Assembly: GCA_937879855.1 (NCBI GenBank)
Contig: CALFMO010000022.1
Coordinates: 1 to 64,000, forward strand
Direction of reading: 5' to 3'
DNA length: 64,000 nt
Source of the DNA: an uncultured Acidobacteriaceae bacterium
GTDB lineage: Bacteria; Acidobacteriota; Terriglobia; Terriglobales; Acidobacteriaceae
Notes under the pieces: generated by a model
The model's input: only the letters and a program-made list of their open reading frames with translations
Databases searched by the model: none
What the model was told of the DNA's origin: nothing
Shown here: one piece after another, positions 47,112 to 55,580 of the stretch
Numbering within the stretch: position 1 is the first letter of the stretch
Layout of the letters: the number at the start of each line of letters is the position of its first letter
Made by a program: the position numbers and the translations under genes

Positions 47112-49067
47112 ATGCTGAAGCGATTCAAGAACAAGAAGGTCGATGCGGATTGGCTGCATACGAACTTTCCCTGCATGATGGCCTGCCCGGCCCACACCAA
47201 TGCCGGGCGCTATGTTGGCCTGATTGCCGAGGGACGCTTCGAAGAGGCGTATCGCCTGGCGCGCGAGCCCAATCCCCTGGCCAGCATTTGCGGCCGAGTT
47301 TGCGCGCATCCCTGCGAGACGGCCTGCCGCCGCGGCGAAATCGACCGGCCCATTTCCATCCGCGCGCTCAAACGTTTTCTTACCGAACAATACGGGCCGG
47401 AATCGAAGCGCCCCATCAACGTGAACGAAGGACGCGGGCAAAAGAAACTTTCGTACAAAGTCGCGGTGGTAGGCGGAGGTCCGGTGGGACTCTCGGCCGC
47501 GCATGATCTCGCGTTGATGGGATATGCGGTCACGATTTTCGAAGCTGCTCCGGTCGCGGGCGGAATGCTCTATCTGGGAATTCCAGAATATCGTCTGCCG
47601 CGCGGAGTGGTGGAGGCGCAAGTTCGCGAGATTCTCGAGACGGGCGACATCACTTTGAAATTAAATCATGCCGCGGGGCGCGACTTTGCCATCACTGATC
47701 TTCGCCGCCAGGGATTCGACGCGGTCCTGCTCGCTGTGGGCGCGCATCGCAGTCGCGATCTCAGCATTCCGGGCGTCGATCTCGACGGCGTTCACAAAGG
47801 CATCGACTTTCTGCTCAACGTGAATCTGGGCTACAAGTTCACCATCGGCAAGAAAGTGATCGTAATCGGTGGCGGAAATGTGGCGATGGATGTGGCCCGC
47901 TCCGCGGCCCGCGAAGTAGTCAAGCAGCATGCCGGCGGCGTCGAGGATCTCGAGCCGTCGGACGAAAATGTCTCCGCCGTCGCGACCAAGGAGATGGTCG
48001 ACATTTCTCTTTCCGCGTTGCGCATGGGCGCGAGCGAGGTGAACCTGGTCTGCCTGGAGCGCCGCAACGAAATGCCTGCCGCCCTCGAGGAGATCGAAGA
48101 AGCGGAAGAAGAGGGCATCACGATTTATCCGGGATTCGGGCCGAAGCGGATTCTGGGCAAGGACGGTAGAGTTACCGCTCTCGAAACGCTCAAGACCAAG
48201 TGGGTGTTCGACCAGAACAAGCGCTTCAATCCCGCGTTCTACGAGAACAGCGAAACCCAGATCGAGTGCGACACCATCATCATGGCGATCGGGCAAGCGC
48301 CGCGCCTCGACTTTTTGACGCCGGAAGATCAAGTCGAGCTTTCGCCGCGCGGGCTGATCGCGGTGAATCCGCAGACGCTGATGACGTCGGCTGCGGGCAT
48401 CTTTGCCGGCGGCGACTGCGTCTTTGGACCGCGCCTGATTATCGACAGCGTCGGCGACGGCAAGCGCGCCGCCGTAGGCATTGATGAATTCCTGCGCGGC
48501 GGGAAGCATCCGGAGCCGATCATCGAAGTTGAGGTCCTGAAGCGGCACTCCATGCCGCTCGATTATCTCGACATCGACCGCCAACCCGTGCCCATGCTGC
48601 CGCTGGAACGCCGCACCGGTGTGACCGAGGTTGAGGTGGGTTACGACGCTCCTGCGGCGATGGCTGAAGCGCAACGCTGCTTGCACTGCTGGACCAACAC
48701 GGTTTTCGAGGGTGTGCCGGAGGATGGCAGCATGTGCATCCTGTGCGGCGGTTGCGTGGATATTTGTCCGGAGAAGTGCCTGGAGCTGGTTGCGCTCGAT
48801 CGCATTAGCTTCGAGCCGGAGACTGTGCAACACATCCGCGACAACCGGGAATTGTTTGGCGTGGAGTTTGACGAAGTCGCCGCCGACGAACTGGGAGTGG
48901 TGACGGGCGCCGCGATGTTGAAAGACGAAACACGCTGCATCCGCTGCGGGCTGTGCGCCATGCGCTGTCCCGTGGGCACGATCACGATGGAGTCGTACAA
49001 CCTGATTCCCGCCGAGGCGACCGGGTTGATTTCGATCGCTTCGATTGGCGCGGGATTGCAGAGGTAG
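47112..49067 (+). CDS. GltD-like FAD/iron-sulfur oxidoreductase with added ferredoxin domain
   Basis: 651 aa. The N-terminal [4Fe-4S] region (CMMACPAHTNAGRY, CGRVCAHPCETACRRG) matches the glutamate synthase small subunit; next come two nucleotide domains (VAVVGGGPVGLSAAHDLA for FAD, VIVIGGGNVAMDVARSA for NAD(P)H) and a C-terminal part with CLHCW, CILCGGCVDICPEKC and CIRCGLCAMRCPVG, two more [4Fe-4S] clusters. No glutamate synthase large subunit is near. It lies 14 bases before a Rieske gene, so it likely links NAD(P)H or ferredoxin to the quinone/cytochrome b complex. Confidence 0.88.
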   Translation: MLKRFKNKKVDADWLHTNFPCMMACPAHTNAGRYVGLIAEGRFEEAYRLAREPNPLASICGRVCAHPCETACRRGEIDRPISIRALKRFLTEQYGPESKRPINVNEGRGQKKLSYKVAVVGGGPVGLSAAHDLALMGYAVTIFEAAPVAGGMLYLGIPEYRLPRGVVEAQVREILETGDITLKLNHAAGRDFAITDLRRQGFDAVLLAVGAHRSRDLSIPGVDLDGVHKGIDFLLNVNLGYKFTIGKKVIVIGGGNVAMDVARSAAREVVKQHAGGVEDLEPSDENVSAVATKEMVDISLSALRMGASEVNLVCLERRNEMPAALEEIEEAEEEGITIYPGFGPKRILGKDGRVTALETLKTKWVFDQNKRFNPAFYENSETQIECDTIIMAIGQAPRLDFLTPEDQVELSPRGLIAVNPQTLMTSAAGIFAGGDCVFGPRLIIDSVGDGKRAAVGIDEFLRGGKHPEPIIEVEVLKRHSMPLDYLDIDRQPVPMLPLERRTGVTEVEVGYDAPAAMAEAQRCLHCWTNTVFEGVPEDGSMCILCGGCVDICPEKCLELVALDRISFEPETVQHIRDNRELFGVEFDEVAADELGVVTGAAMLKDETRCIRCGLCAMRCPVGTITMESYNLIPAEATGLISIASIGAGLQR

Positions 49068-49080
49068 GCACGAGGCAACG

Positions 49081-49566
49081 ATGGCAGATGAGATCAAGAA
49101 GAACGACGATGTGAATCGCCGGCAGTTTTTTATGAAGCTGGGGCTCGGCTCGTTAAGTATCGCAGCCGCGGGCACGGCGGCATTCGCGTATCAATATCTT
49201 GAGCCCAATGTGTTGTTCGAGCCCTCGCCGGTGGTGAATGCCGGCAAGCCCGACCGCTATCCGCTCGGGAGCGTCACCATCGATGTGAATTTGGGGATCT
49301 ACATCATTCATTCCGACGAAGGTTATTTTTCGCTCAGCGCCGTGTGTACGCACCTGGGCTGTATGACTGCGTGGAAGCCGGAGTTGAACATGATTGCGTG
49401 TCCCTGCCACGGGAGCAAGTTTGAGGAAACGGGCAAGAAGATCGAGGGGCCTGCTCCGAAGCCACTGCCCTGGAAGCGCATTTGGCTCAACGACGACGGC
49501 GATCTGCTGGTGGATCGCTCCACCGACGTGCCGCCGCTGGCGCGGGATTCCTTCGTGAGGGTCTGA
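49081..49566 (+). CDS. Rieske iron-sulfur protein
   Basis: 161 aa. Tat-type N-terminus (NRRQFFMKLGLGSLSIAAAG) serves as membrane anchor. The [2Fe-2S] ligands are in CTHLGC and CPCHGS, with the usual spacing, and the ProPro-like loop GPAPKPLP follows. It is the high-potential subunit of the quinol:cytochrome c oxidoreductase formed with the two cytochrome b genes directly downstream. Confidence 0.95.
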   Translation: MADEIKKNDDVNRRQFFMKLGLGSLSIAAAGTAAFAYQYLEPNVLFEPSPVVNAGKPDRYPLGSVTIDVNLGIYIIHSDEGYFSLSAVCTHLGCMTAWKPELNMIACPCHGSKFEETGKKIEGPAPKPLPWKRIWLNDDGDLLVDRSTDVPPLARDSFVRV

Positions 49567-49570
49567 CAGC

Positions 49571-50365
49571 ATGGCAAAGACGATCGATCAGCATTTCGAT
49601 AATTTACGCGGCACGCGGGTGTGGCGCTCGATTTTCCGCAGCGGCACCGGGTCGAGCCCGCTGAAGCGCGCGCTGGCGATTCAGCAGAACGTGTTCCTGC
49701 ATTTGTTCTCCACCAAGGTGCGCACGCGCATGTTGAGTTTCAGTGCGACCTGGTATTTGGGCACGCTGACGCTGGGAACATTTCTGATTCTGGTCGCGAC
49801 CGGAATTCCGCTGATGTTCTACTATCACCCGTCGGTGCCTCAGGCCTATGCCGACACCAAAGATCTGCAGTTCGTCGTTTCCTCCGGATTATTTCTGCGC
49901 AATCTGCATCGCTGGTCGGCGCATGCCATGGTGTTTCTGGTGTTCGCGCACATGTTCAAGGTGTTCTACCGGGGAGCCTACCGCGCACCGCGCGAGTTCA
50001 ACTGGGTCATCGGCGTCATCCTGCTGCTGATGACGCTGCTGCTCAGCTACACCGGATACCTGCTCCCTTGGGATCAGTTGGCGTACTGGGCGATCACCGT
50101 GGGATCGAACATCGCATCTGCGGTTCCTGTGATGGGAGAAAAAATTCACTTCCTGCTGCTGGGTGGCAATGCAGTCAACGCCAACGCACTGCTGCGGTTC
50201 TACGTACTGCACTGCATGATTTTGCCGCTGGCGGCGATGTTCTTTGTGGCCATTCATTTCTGGCGGATTCGCAAGGATGGCGGCCTTTACTCGCACGCCA
50301 GTGAACCGGCGACGGTGCGCGCTCGAACCGATACCGGCGCTCCGCTTCCGAAGGAAGGGCAATAG
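49571..50365 (+). CDS. Cytochrome b6-type subunit (N-terminal half of cytochrome b)
   Basis: 264 aa with four helices. Haem ligand pairs: His in LHRWSAH and FAHMF (13 residues between) and His in RFYVLHCMILP and FVAIHFWRIRKDGG (14 residues between, b6f-like). QP-site segment GYLLPWDQLAYWA. No Cys near the N-terminus for an extra covalent haem. The gene is 4 bases after the Rieske stop and 2 bases before subunit IV: a split, b6f-style cytochrome b as expected for menaquinol-oxidising complexes. Confidence 0.95.
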   Translation: MAKTIDQHFDNLRGTRVWRSIFRSGTGSSPLKRALAIQQNVFLHLFSTKVRTRMLSFSATWYLGTLTLGTFLILVATGIPLMFYYHPSVPQAYADTKDLQFVVSSGLFLRNLHRWSAHAMVFLVFAHMFKVFYRGAYRAPREFNWVIGVILLLMTLLLSYTGYLLPWDQLAYWAITVGSNIASAVPVMGEKIHFLLLGGNAVNANALLRFYVLHCMILPLAAMFFVAIHFWRIRKDGGLYSHASEPATVRARTDTGAPLPKEGQ

Positions 50366-50367
50366 GC

Positions 50368-51075
50368 ATGGCCGATTCCAAAGACTTCATCGCAGGCGTC
50401 GATTCGAACGCCAAGAAGTCTCCTCGCCGCATCGTTTTCATTACGCGCCGCACTTCGGCGCAGGTGAAAGCCGAGACCGAAGATCAGATCCAGACCTTTC
50501 CGGAAGTATTGTTCCGCGCGGCGGTTGCGGTCATGACTCTGGCTGTGGTGCTGGTATGGATCGCGCTGATTTTCAATGCTCCGCTCGAAGGTCTGGCCGA
50601 TCCGTCGCACACGCCCAATCCGGCGAAAGCGCCTTGGTACTTCCTGGGACTGCAGGAAATGCTGCACTACTTTCCGCCTGTGGTGGCCGGTGTGCTGGTG
50701 CCGGGACTGGTAGTGATGGCGCTGATCGTGATTCCGTATTTCAAAGTCAACATCGAGGCGGACGGACTTTTCTTGAAAGATCGCCAGCGGCGCCTGCGGA
50801 TTTTCTATGTCGTCGCCAGCGCGCTCTCTTTGTTTCTGCTTTTGTTCAAGGTTTACGCGGCTCTGGTTCCCACGCTGATCATGGCGGGAGTGATGTTGCT
50901 GGCGGCGCAAAGCTCGCCGCAGTCGACTTCGGCCTTTCGCCGCTATCTGGCCGGGAGGCCGCTTTCTTATTGGGTGATGACGTGGTTTTTGTTCGAACTG
51001 GTGGTGCTGACCGCGATCGGTACATTTTTCCGCGGGCCGGGCTGGGCTTTCGTGTGGCCCTGGCAGGGTTCATAA
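50368..51075 (+). CDS. Cytochrome b subunit IV-type (C-terminal half)
   Basis: 235 aa. After a 45-residue hydrophilic start come a helix and the quinol-site segment PAKAPWYFLGLQEML, in which the usual PEWY is changed to APWY. Four helices in all. It completes the cytochrome b fold with the preceding gene. The loss of the PEWY Glu is typical of some menaquinol complexes and could affect proton release. Confidence 0.9.
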   Translation: MADSKDFIAGVDSNAKKSPRRIVFITRRTSAQVKAETEDQIQTFPEVLFRAAVAVMTLAVVLVWIALIFNAPLEGLADPSHTPNPAKAPWYFLGLQEMLHYFPPVVAGVLVPGLVVMALIVIPYFKVNIEADGLFLKDRQRRLRIFYVVASALSLFLLLFKVYAALVPTLIMAGVMLLAAQSSPQSTSAFRRYLAGRPLSYWVMTWFLFELVVLTAIGTFFRGPGWAFVWPWQGS

Positions 51076-51118
51076 CGATGATTAGGAATGCTTTCATAAA
51101 TTACTTTGTGGACAGCGC

Positions 51119-51184
51119 GGCCCGCCCTCAGGGGCTAAAGCCCGCGTCATTTTTGGCGTTGAGCGGCACGGCTGAAGCCGTGCC
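51119..51184. repeat. REP-like hairpins inside the bc-complex operon
   Basis: CGGCCCGCCCTCAGGGGCTAA region with GGGCTAAAGCCC, then the perfect hairpin GGCACGGCT-ga-AGCCGTGCC (51165-51184). Fills most of the 172-base gap between subunit IV and the octahaem gene; may tune expression within the operon. Confidence 0.75.
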
Positions 51185-51247
51185 CTTACCAAAACCTATT
51201 CATCAAGAGAAGGTTATCGACGACAGGCTTATCAGGGTGCGGCGCTC

Positions 51248-53293
51248 ATGAAAGAACAACTTACGTCGCTGTGGCAAAGACTCTTCGGAGACAGCGTGCG
51301 CGCCTTCGGCGTAGTGAGCCTGATTTTTCTGGGCTCGCTGGCGATCGCTCCTGCAAAGAATTTCTTCAGCGAGTGGCGTCACTATCAGCGCGGCTATCTC
51401 AAGATGGTCCGCAACCGCAGCGACGCCAATACGCTGCAACGCCACTTCCATGGCGGCATTCAGCAGATCTGGCTGCCTGAACTTGGAGTGGTAGACCGCT
51501 GCACCAGTTGCCACGTCGGCCTGAAAGAATCCAGCCTCACCGATGTACCCGTCCAGCCTTATCGCACGCACCCGGTGATCCCGCACAAGCTCGATCAGTT
51601 CGGATGCACAATGTGCCATCGCGGGCAGGGCGCGGCCACCACGGTTTCTGAGGCGCACAGCAGCACGTTGGCGTGGGAGCAGCCGATTCTGCCTGCGAAG
51701 TACATCGAGTCCTCCTGCGGCGAGTGCCACCGCGCACCGCTGCCGGGCACTCCGCAACTGAATCAAGGACGCAGCCTACTATCGCGGGAAGGCTGCGTGC
51801 ATTGCCACACGGTGAAGTTGTCCGATGGCAGCGTGATGAAAGCTACCGACGATCCGCCATCGCTGTCGCACATCGCCGACAAGACGACACGCGAGTGGAT
51901 CTTCGCGTGGTTGAAAGATCCGCAGGCATATGCCACCACGTCGACCATGCCGAATTTCAAGCTGAGCGATGACGACGCGCGCGACATATCGGCATTCTTA
52001 ATTGCCAACAGCACGCCGGTGCCGGGAGACACAGCGACACTTTCAGCGAAGGCATCTCCCGATCCCGCCGCCGGCACGAGCCTCTACGGAGAATCGTTCT
52101 GCGCCTCGTGCCACGCGGTGCAGAACGCGGCTGGAAACATGGTCGGCGGCGATGTTGGCCCGGAGTTGACTCGCGTCGGTAGCAAGGTCAAGCCGGAATG
52201 GTTGCAGGCTTGGCTGAGGAATCCGCGCGCGTACGATCCCGGCACCGCAATGCCGCACTACCGCTTCAACGATTCGCAGGTGGCCACACTCTCTGGATTC
52301 CTCTCGACGAAAACCGATTCCGATCTGCTGGCCAACGTCCATCTCGCGGATGCCACGCCCGAGCAGGTCGCACACGGCAAGCGGCTGGTTGCCGATTACG
52401 GTTGTGCATCCTGCCACGAAATCGCCGGCATCAAGAAGCCGGAAAACTTCGCTCCTGAACTCAGCCGCATCGGCAGCAAGCCGGTCACGCAACTGGTGTT
52501 CCTGCCCGGCATGCAACATACGCTGCCCGACTACATTGCCACCAAGATCAAGCAGCCGCGCTCCTTCGGGCAAGGGTTGAAGATGCCGCAATACACATTC
52601 ACGCCGGCGCAGATCGATTCGCTCACCACCTCTCTGCTCTCGTTGAACGAGCGTTCCAACACGCTGCCTCCGTCGCTCGAGGTAGCCGCAACGCCCGAGT
52701 CGGACTATCAGCCCGCAGGCAAAGCGGGAAAGCTGATGACCGATCTCGCCTGCTTCAGTTGCCATCGCATCAACGGCCACGGCGGAGATATGGCGCCCGA
52801 CCTCACCTGGGAAGGGAGTTCGGTGCAACGCGCGTGGCTGGTTGACTTCCTCAAGAATCCGGGGACGCTGCGGCCCGCGCTGATTCGCCGCATGCCGCGC
52901 TTCAACTTGACCGACGGCGAAGTCAACGAACTCACCGACTACATCATGACTGTCTATCAGAGTCCCGCGGTGGATCGCGATTCCATGCCGTTGAGCGGCT
53001 ATTCGCAAGGCCAAGTCGAACTCGGCAGGCAGCTTTTCTACGGCAAGTACGCATGCCAGGGATGCCACATTGTCGACAGCAAGACCGACAAGGGCTACAT
53101 CGGCCCCACGCTGACGCAAGTTGGATCGCGCCTGACTGCGGCCTGGATTTATCAGTGGATGAAGAACCCGCAGGCGCTGCGTCCCGGCACAACCGAGCCC
53201 AATCGCGCCATGGGCGATGAAGACGCGCAGGCTCTAACGGCGTTCCTGATTTCGCAAAAAGGCGGCGCCAAAAAAGAGGTGGCTAAGAAATGA
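51248..53293 (+). CDS. Octahaem membrane-anchored cytochrome c of the bc complex
   Basis: 681 aa. One N-terminal helix (residues 19-36) anchors a periplasmic chain of cytochrome-c-like domains. Haem motifs in order: CTSCH, CTMCH, CGECH, CVHCH, CASCH, CASCH, CFSCH and CQGCH, eight in all, each later one followed by a Met in a TMPNF/AMPHY/KMPQY-type segment as axial ligand. It takes the place of cytochrome c1/f and could store or relay many electrons. Downstream gene overlap suggests the monohaem lipoprotein is co-expressed. Confidence 0.92.
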   Translation: MKEQLTSLWQRLFGDSVRAFGVVSLIFLGSLAIAPAKNFFSEWRHYQRGYLKMVRNRSDANTLQRHFHGGIQQIWLPELGVVDRCTSCHVGLKESSLTDVPVQPYRTHPVIPHKLDQFGCTMCHRGQGAATTVSEAHSSTLAWEQPILPAKYIESSCGECHRAPLPGTPQLNQGRSLLSREGCVHCHTVKLSDGSVMKATDDPPSLSHIADKTTREWIFAWLKDPQAYATTSTMPNFKLSDDDARDISAFLIANSTPVPGDTATLSAKASPDPAAGTSLYGESFCASCHAVQNAAGNMVGGDVGPELTRVGSKVKPEWLQAWLRNPRAYDPGTAMPHYRFNDSQVATLSGFLSTKTDSDLLANVHLADATPEQVAHGKRLVADYGCASCHEIAGIKKPENFAPELSRIGSKPVTQLVFLPGMQHTLPDYIATKIKQPRSFGQGLKMPQYTFTPAQIDSLTTSLLSLNERSNTLPPSLEVAATPESDYQPAGKAGKLMTDLACFSCHRINGHGGDMAPDLTWEGSSVQRAWLVDFLKNPGTLRPALIRRMPRFNLTDGEVNELTDYIMTVYQSPAVDRDSMPLSGYSQGQVELGRQLFYGKYACQGCHIVDSKTDKGYIGPTLTQVGSRLTAAWIYQWMKNPQALRPGTTEPNRAMGDEDAQALTAFLISQKGGAKKEVAKK

Positions 53294-53320
53294 CCCATGT
53301 TCAGAGCACGATCCATGTGG

Positions 53321-53360
53321 GGACGGGCGCATTCGCCCGTCCAGCCGAGCAAAGCTCGGC
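53321..53360. repeat. REP-like twin hairpin
   Basis: GGACGGGCG-catt-CGCCCGTCC (53321-53342) and GCCGAGC-aaa-GCTCGGC (53344-53360), directly after the octahaem gene. Its presence argues that the lipoprotein gene starts at 53377, not at the ATG 53290. Confidence 0.85.
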
Positions 53361-53376
53361 AGCCGTGCCCCGAAGC

Positions 53377-54102
53377 ATGCGCTACGGATTTCTCCTGGCA
53401 GCCGCCATCCTGCTCTCCACATCCTGCTCGCATCAGCACACGACTTCTTCTGAGCCCAAGCCCACAGCATTTGGCGCCGCGATCGTCGAATCGAGCGGCG
53501 GAAAGCAGGTCGGGCAGACTGGCGGTCTCTTGCCTCAACCCGTCGTGGTGCAGGTGAACGATGCGCAGGGAACTGCCGTTGCGGGAGCTCTGGTGGAATT
53601 TTCCGCGGCCCCGGACGTGGTCTTCGATCCCGCGAACGCGCTGACTGATTCGAGCGGACAGGTCACCACCAACGTACCTCTCGGCGGCATGGCCGGCCGC
53701 TATCAACTCGTCGCCTCCACCAGTGATAAGTCTCACAAGAAGGTAGAACTGAAGATCGAGGAGATCGCTCTCGGCTACCAGCAAACGCTGGGACGCCGCC
53801 TCAACGATCAGTACTGCGAGCGCTGCCACAACCCCGAGTCGACCGTCGAGCGCGTCTCCAATTACGACAATCTCGAAGTAAAGCCGCACCCCTTCACTGA
53901 CGGCGACACGCTCAACAAGATCAGCGACGCCGATCTGACCGCCATCATCAGCCATGGCGGCCCGGCACTCAACAAGTCGGCGCTCATGCCGGCGTGGGGA
54001 AATACGCTAAGCAAGTCGGATATTCAGGCGCTGATTTCTTATATTCGTGCCATCTCCGATCCGCCCTCTCGCAACGCGGGCCCGGTCTACGCGAAAAACT
54101 AG
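53377..54102 (+). CDS. Monohaem cytochrome c lipoprotein with Ig-like domain
   Basis: 241 aa from ATG 53377; a frame-compatible ATG at 53290 would put 29 unlikely residues, encoded by a hairpin repeat, before the signal. Lipobox LSTSC (Cys 17 of this start). Residues about 45-130 form a big-1/Ig-like beta-sandwich (VQVNDAQGTAVAGALVEFS), then a cytochrome c domain with CERCH and Met in SALMPAWGNTLS. Probably membrane-tethered on the periplasmic face or outer membrane and an electron exit from the bc-type complex. Confidence 0.85.
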   Translation: MRYGFLLAAAILLSTSCSHQHTTSSEPKPTAFGAAIVESSGGKQVGQTGGLLPQPVVVQVNDAQGTAVAGALVEFSAAPDVVFDPANALTDSSGQVTTNVPLGGMAGRYQLVASTSDKSHKKVELKIEEIALGYQQTLGRRLNDQYCERCHNPESTVERVSNYDNLEVKPHPFTDGDTLNKISDADLTAIISHGGPALNKSALMPAWGNTLSKSDIQALISYIRAISDPPSRNAGPVYAKN

Positions 54103-54178
54103 CAACGCGACTGTGCCGCTGCTCGGGCAGTTGGATTGGCCGGCCGTCCCGCGACGTCGGTTTCAAATCACGCCTCGC

Positions 54179-54194
54179 TGTGATCGTGATCACA
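54179..54194. promoter_or_regulatory. Crp/Fnr-type site
   Basis: Exact TGTGA-N6-TCACA (TGTGATCGTGATCACA), a perfect 16-bp palindrome about 165 bases before the start at 54352. Confidence 0.75.
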
Positions 54195-54264
54195 CCGACC
54201 ATTCCGCGAATCTTCCAGAATTGGGGCAAATGACCGACCGGACCGGGAAACCGTGTCATCTTAG

Positions 54265-54280
54265 TGTGACCTGCATCACA
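54265..54280. promoter_or_regulatory. Crp/Fnr-type site
   Basis: Exact TGTGA-N6-TCACA (TGTGACCTGCATCACA), centred about 80 bases before the start at 54352 and 86 bases from the previous site. Confidence 0.75.
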
Positions 54281-54351
54281 AATCCTCGTGACCCAATGCA
54301 CGGAGTTTCCCGGCAGCCTCTGGCATTCTTAGCTCCTGTTTGAGGTGCCCT

Positions 54352-54738
54352 ATGGCTCAAGACAATCGTGACATTCTTGACGTGCTCCGGTTCGAACTGA
54401 GCTTCCTGCAAGACGGAGGCTATGGACGCTCTCCCCACGCGCCCTGGCGGGCGCCCGCAGTTTTTGAGGATTCCCCCATCTGCCCGAACTTTTGCGATCC
54501 CGCACGCCCGCATCCTTGCGAGACTTGCCTGTTGGAGCAGTTTGTCCCCCAAGGCCGTCGCAGCGAGGCTGTGCCGTGCCGTTTCATAGAACTCACGCCA
54601 CAAGGCCAATCGGTGGAGGACTTCTATCGGGCCGGAACTCAGGCCGAGATGGAAGAGGCTCTGGCTGCCTGGCTGCGCGGGCAGATCAAGAAGATTGAGC
54701 AGGAACGTGGTCTTTCCCCCAAAGAAGGAGTGGCTTAA
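54352..54738 (+). CDS. Small Cys-rich protein of unknown function
   Basis: 128 aa, soluble, start ATG 54352. The cysteine cluster in SPICPNFCDPARPHPCETCLLEQF could bind a metal or iron-sulfur cluster; the C-terminal third is a charged helix (EEALAAWLRGQIKKIEQERG). I do not recognise the family. Two exact Crp/Fnr-type sites lie in the 250 bases before it, more than for any other gene in the window, which suggests tight control by oxygen, NO or redox state. Followed by an OsmC gene after 85 bases. Confidence 0.7.
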   Translation: MAQDNRDILDVLRFELSFLQDGGYGRSPHAPWRAPAVFEDSPICPNFCDPARPHPCETCLLEQFVPQGRRSEAVPCRFIELTPQGQSVEDFYRAGTQAEMEEALAAWLRGQIKKIEQERGLSPKEGVA

Positions 54739-54823
54739 CCCCAACTCCGACGTGGCGACTCCGGATGATTGATTCCGCGTCCGCCGCAATGAAGTTTCGA
54801 AGTTCTCCCAAGGAGATGTAATC

Positions 54824-55276
54824 ATGAGCGAAGATCATGCATATCGAGTAGCAGCCTGGTGGACCTCCGGCAGGACGGGCTTGGCGAAATCGGATTCCGC
54901 GCCCAACGCGATTCACTTCACCGCTCCCACTGAATTCGGCGGACTGGAAGGCCGCTGGACGCCTGAAGAACTTTTGCTGGCCGCCATTGCGAGTTGCTAT
55001 ACCACGACTTTGCGGGCGATCGCGGGCAACGTGCAATTTGACTTTACCGACCTGCAGGTGGAAGCCAGCGGCACGGTGCGCAAGGCCGATTCGGGCTACG
55101 CGTTCACGCAAATTGTGGTGCGTCCGAACCTTAAAATCGCATCTGCCCAGGAGCGCGATCGGGCGCTGGATCTGCTCAAGCGCGCGGAGAAGTTGTGCCT
55201 GGTTTCGCGGGCGATGGGAACGACGTTGAAGTTTGAACCGCAGCTGGAAATCACCAAGCCTGTGCAGGTCGTTTAG
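54824..55276 (+). CDS. OsmC-family peroxide-detoxifying protein
   Basis: 150 aa. The two redox cysteines of the OsmC/Ohr fold are present in LAAIASCYTTTLRAIAG and AEKLCLVSRAM. Reduces organic hydroperoxides with thiol electrons. The order of segments (SAPNAIHFTAPTEFGGLEGRWTPEELL first) is that of the OsmC subgroup. ATG 54824 follows aaggaga. It may share the upstream Crp/Fnr-controlled transcript with the Cys-rich gene. Confidence 0.9.
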   Translation: MSEDHAYRVAAWWTSGRTGLAKSDSAPNAIHFTAPTEFGGLEGRWTPEELLLAAIASCYTTTLRAIAGNVQFDFTDLQVEASGTVRKADSGYAFTQIVVRPNLKIASAQERDRALDLLKRAEKLCLVSRAMGTTLKFEPQLEITKPVQVV

Positions 55277-55285
55277 CCGACACGC

Positions 55286-55512
55286 AGCGGACGGAAAAGA
55301 CTTAAACCGCAGAGTTCGCTGAGTAGTGCGCAGAGAACGCGGAGACAGGCAACGGCTAAACCTGCAACTGAAGATGGCCTGTGTGGCCAGATGGTCCCGC
55401 AAAATTTCTCCGAGAGCCTTTGATATTTTTCTTCGCGGGCTACGCGAGCTACGCCCGCGAGCAACTCGGTTCCCAGCCCGCGTCCCTGCCAGCGATCGGA
55501 AACCAGAACGAC
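55286..55512 (-). repeat. Partial tandem duplication of the acyl-CoA synthetase 3' end
   Basis: This stretch is a degraded copy of 55513-about 55797. Both begin CGGACGGAAAAGA, share GAGTTCGCTGAGTAGTGCGC and CTAAACCTGCA, and then contain coding-like sequence of the GNAT C-terminus (TGAAGATGGCCTG at 55369 and 55655). The copy lacks 59 bases, corresponding to the last residues and stop region. Its reading frame on the minus strand is broken, so it is a relic. Confidence 0.85.
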
Positions 55513-55580
55513 CGGACGGAAAAGATTTTAATCTCAGAGTTCGCTGAGTAGTGCGCAAAGAGCGCGGAGACAAACAACCG

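Noticed and set aside
54686..55573. 295-codon minus-strand frame after the acyl-CoA synthetase gene
   Set aside because: Its sequence is made of two copies of the synthetase's decayed 3' end and antisense of the OsmC gene; it is explained by the duplication.
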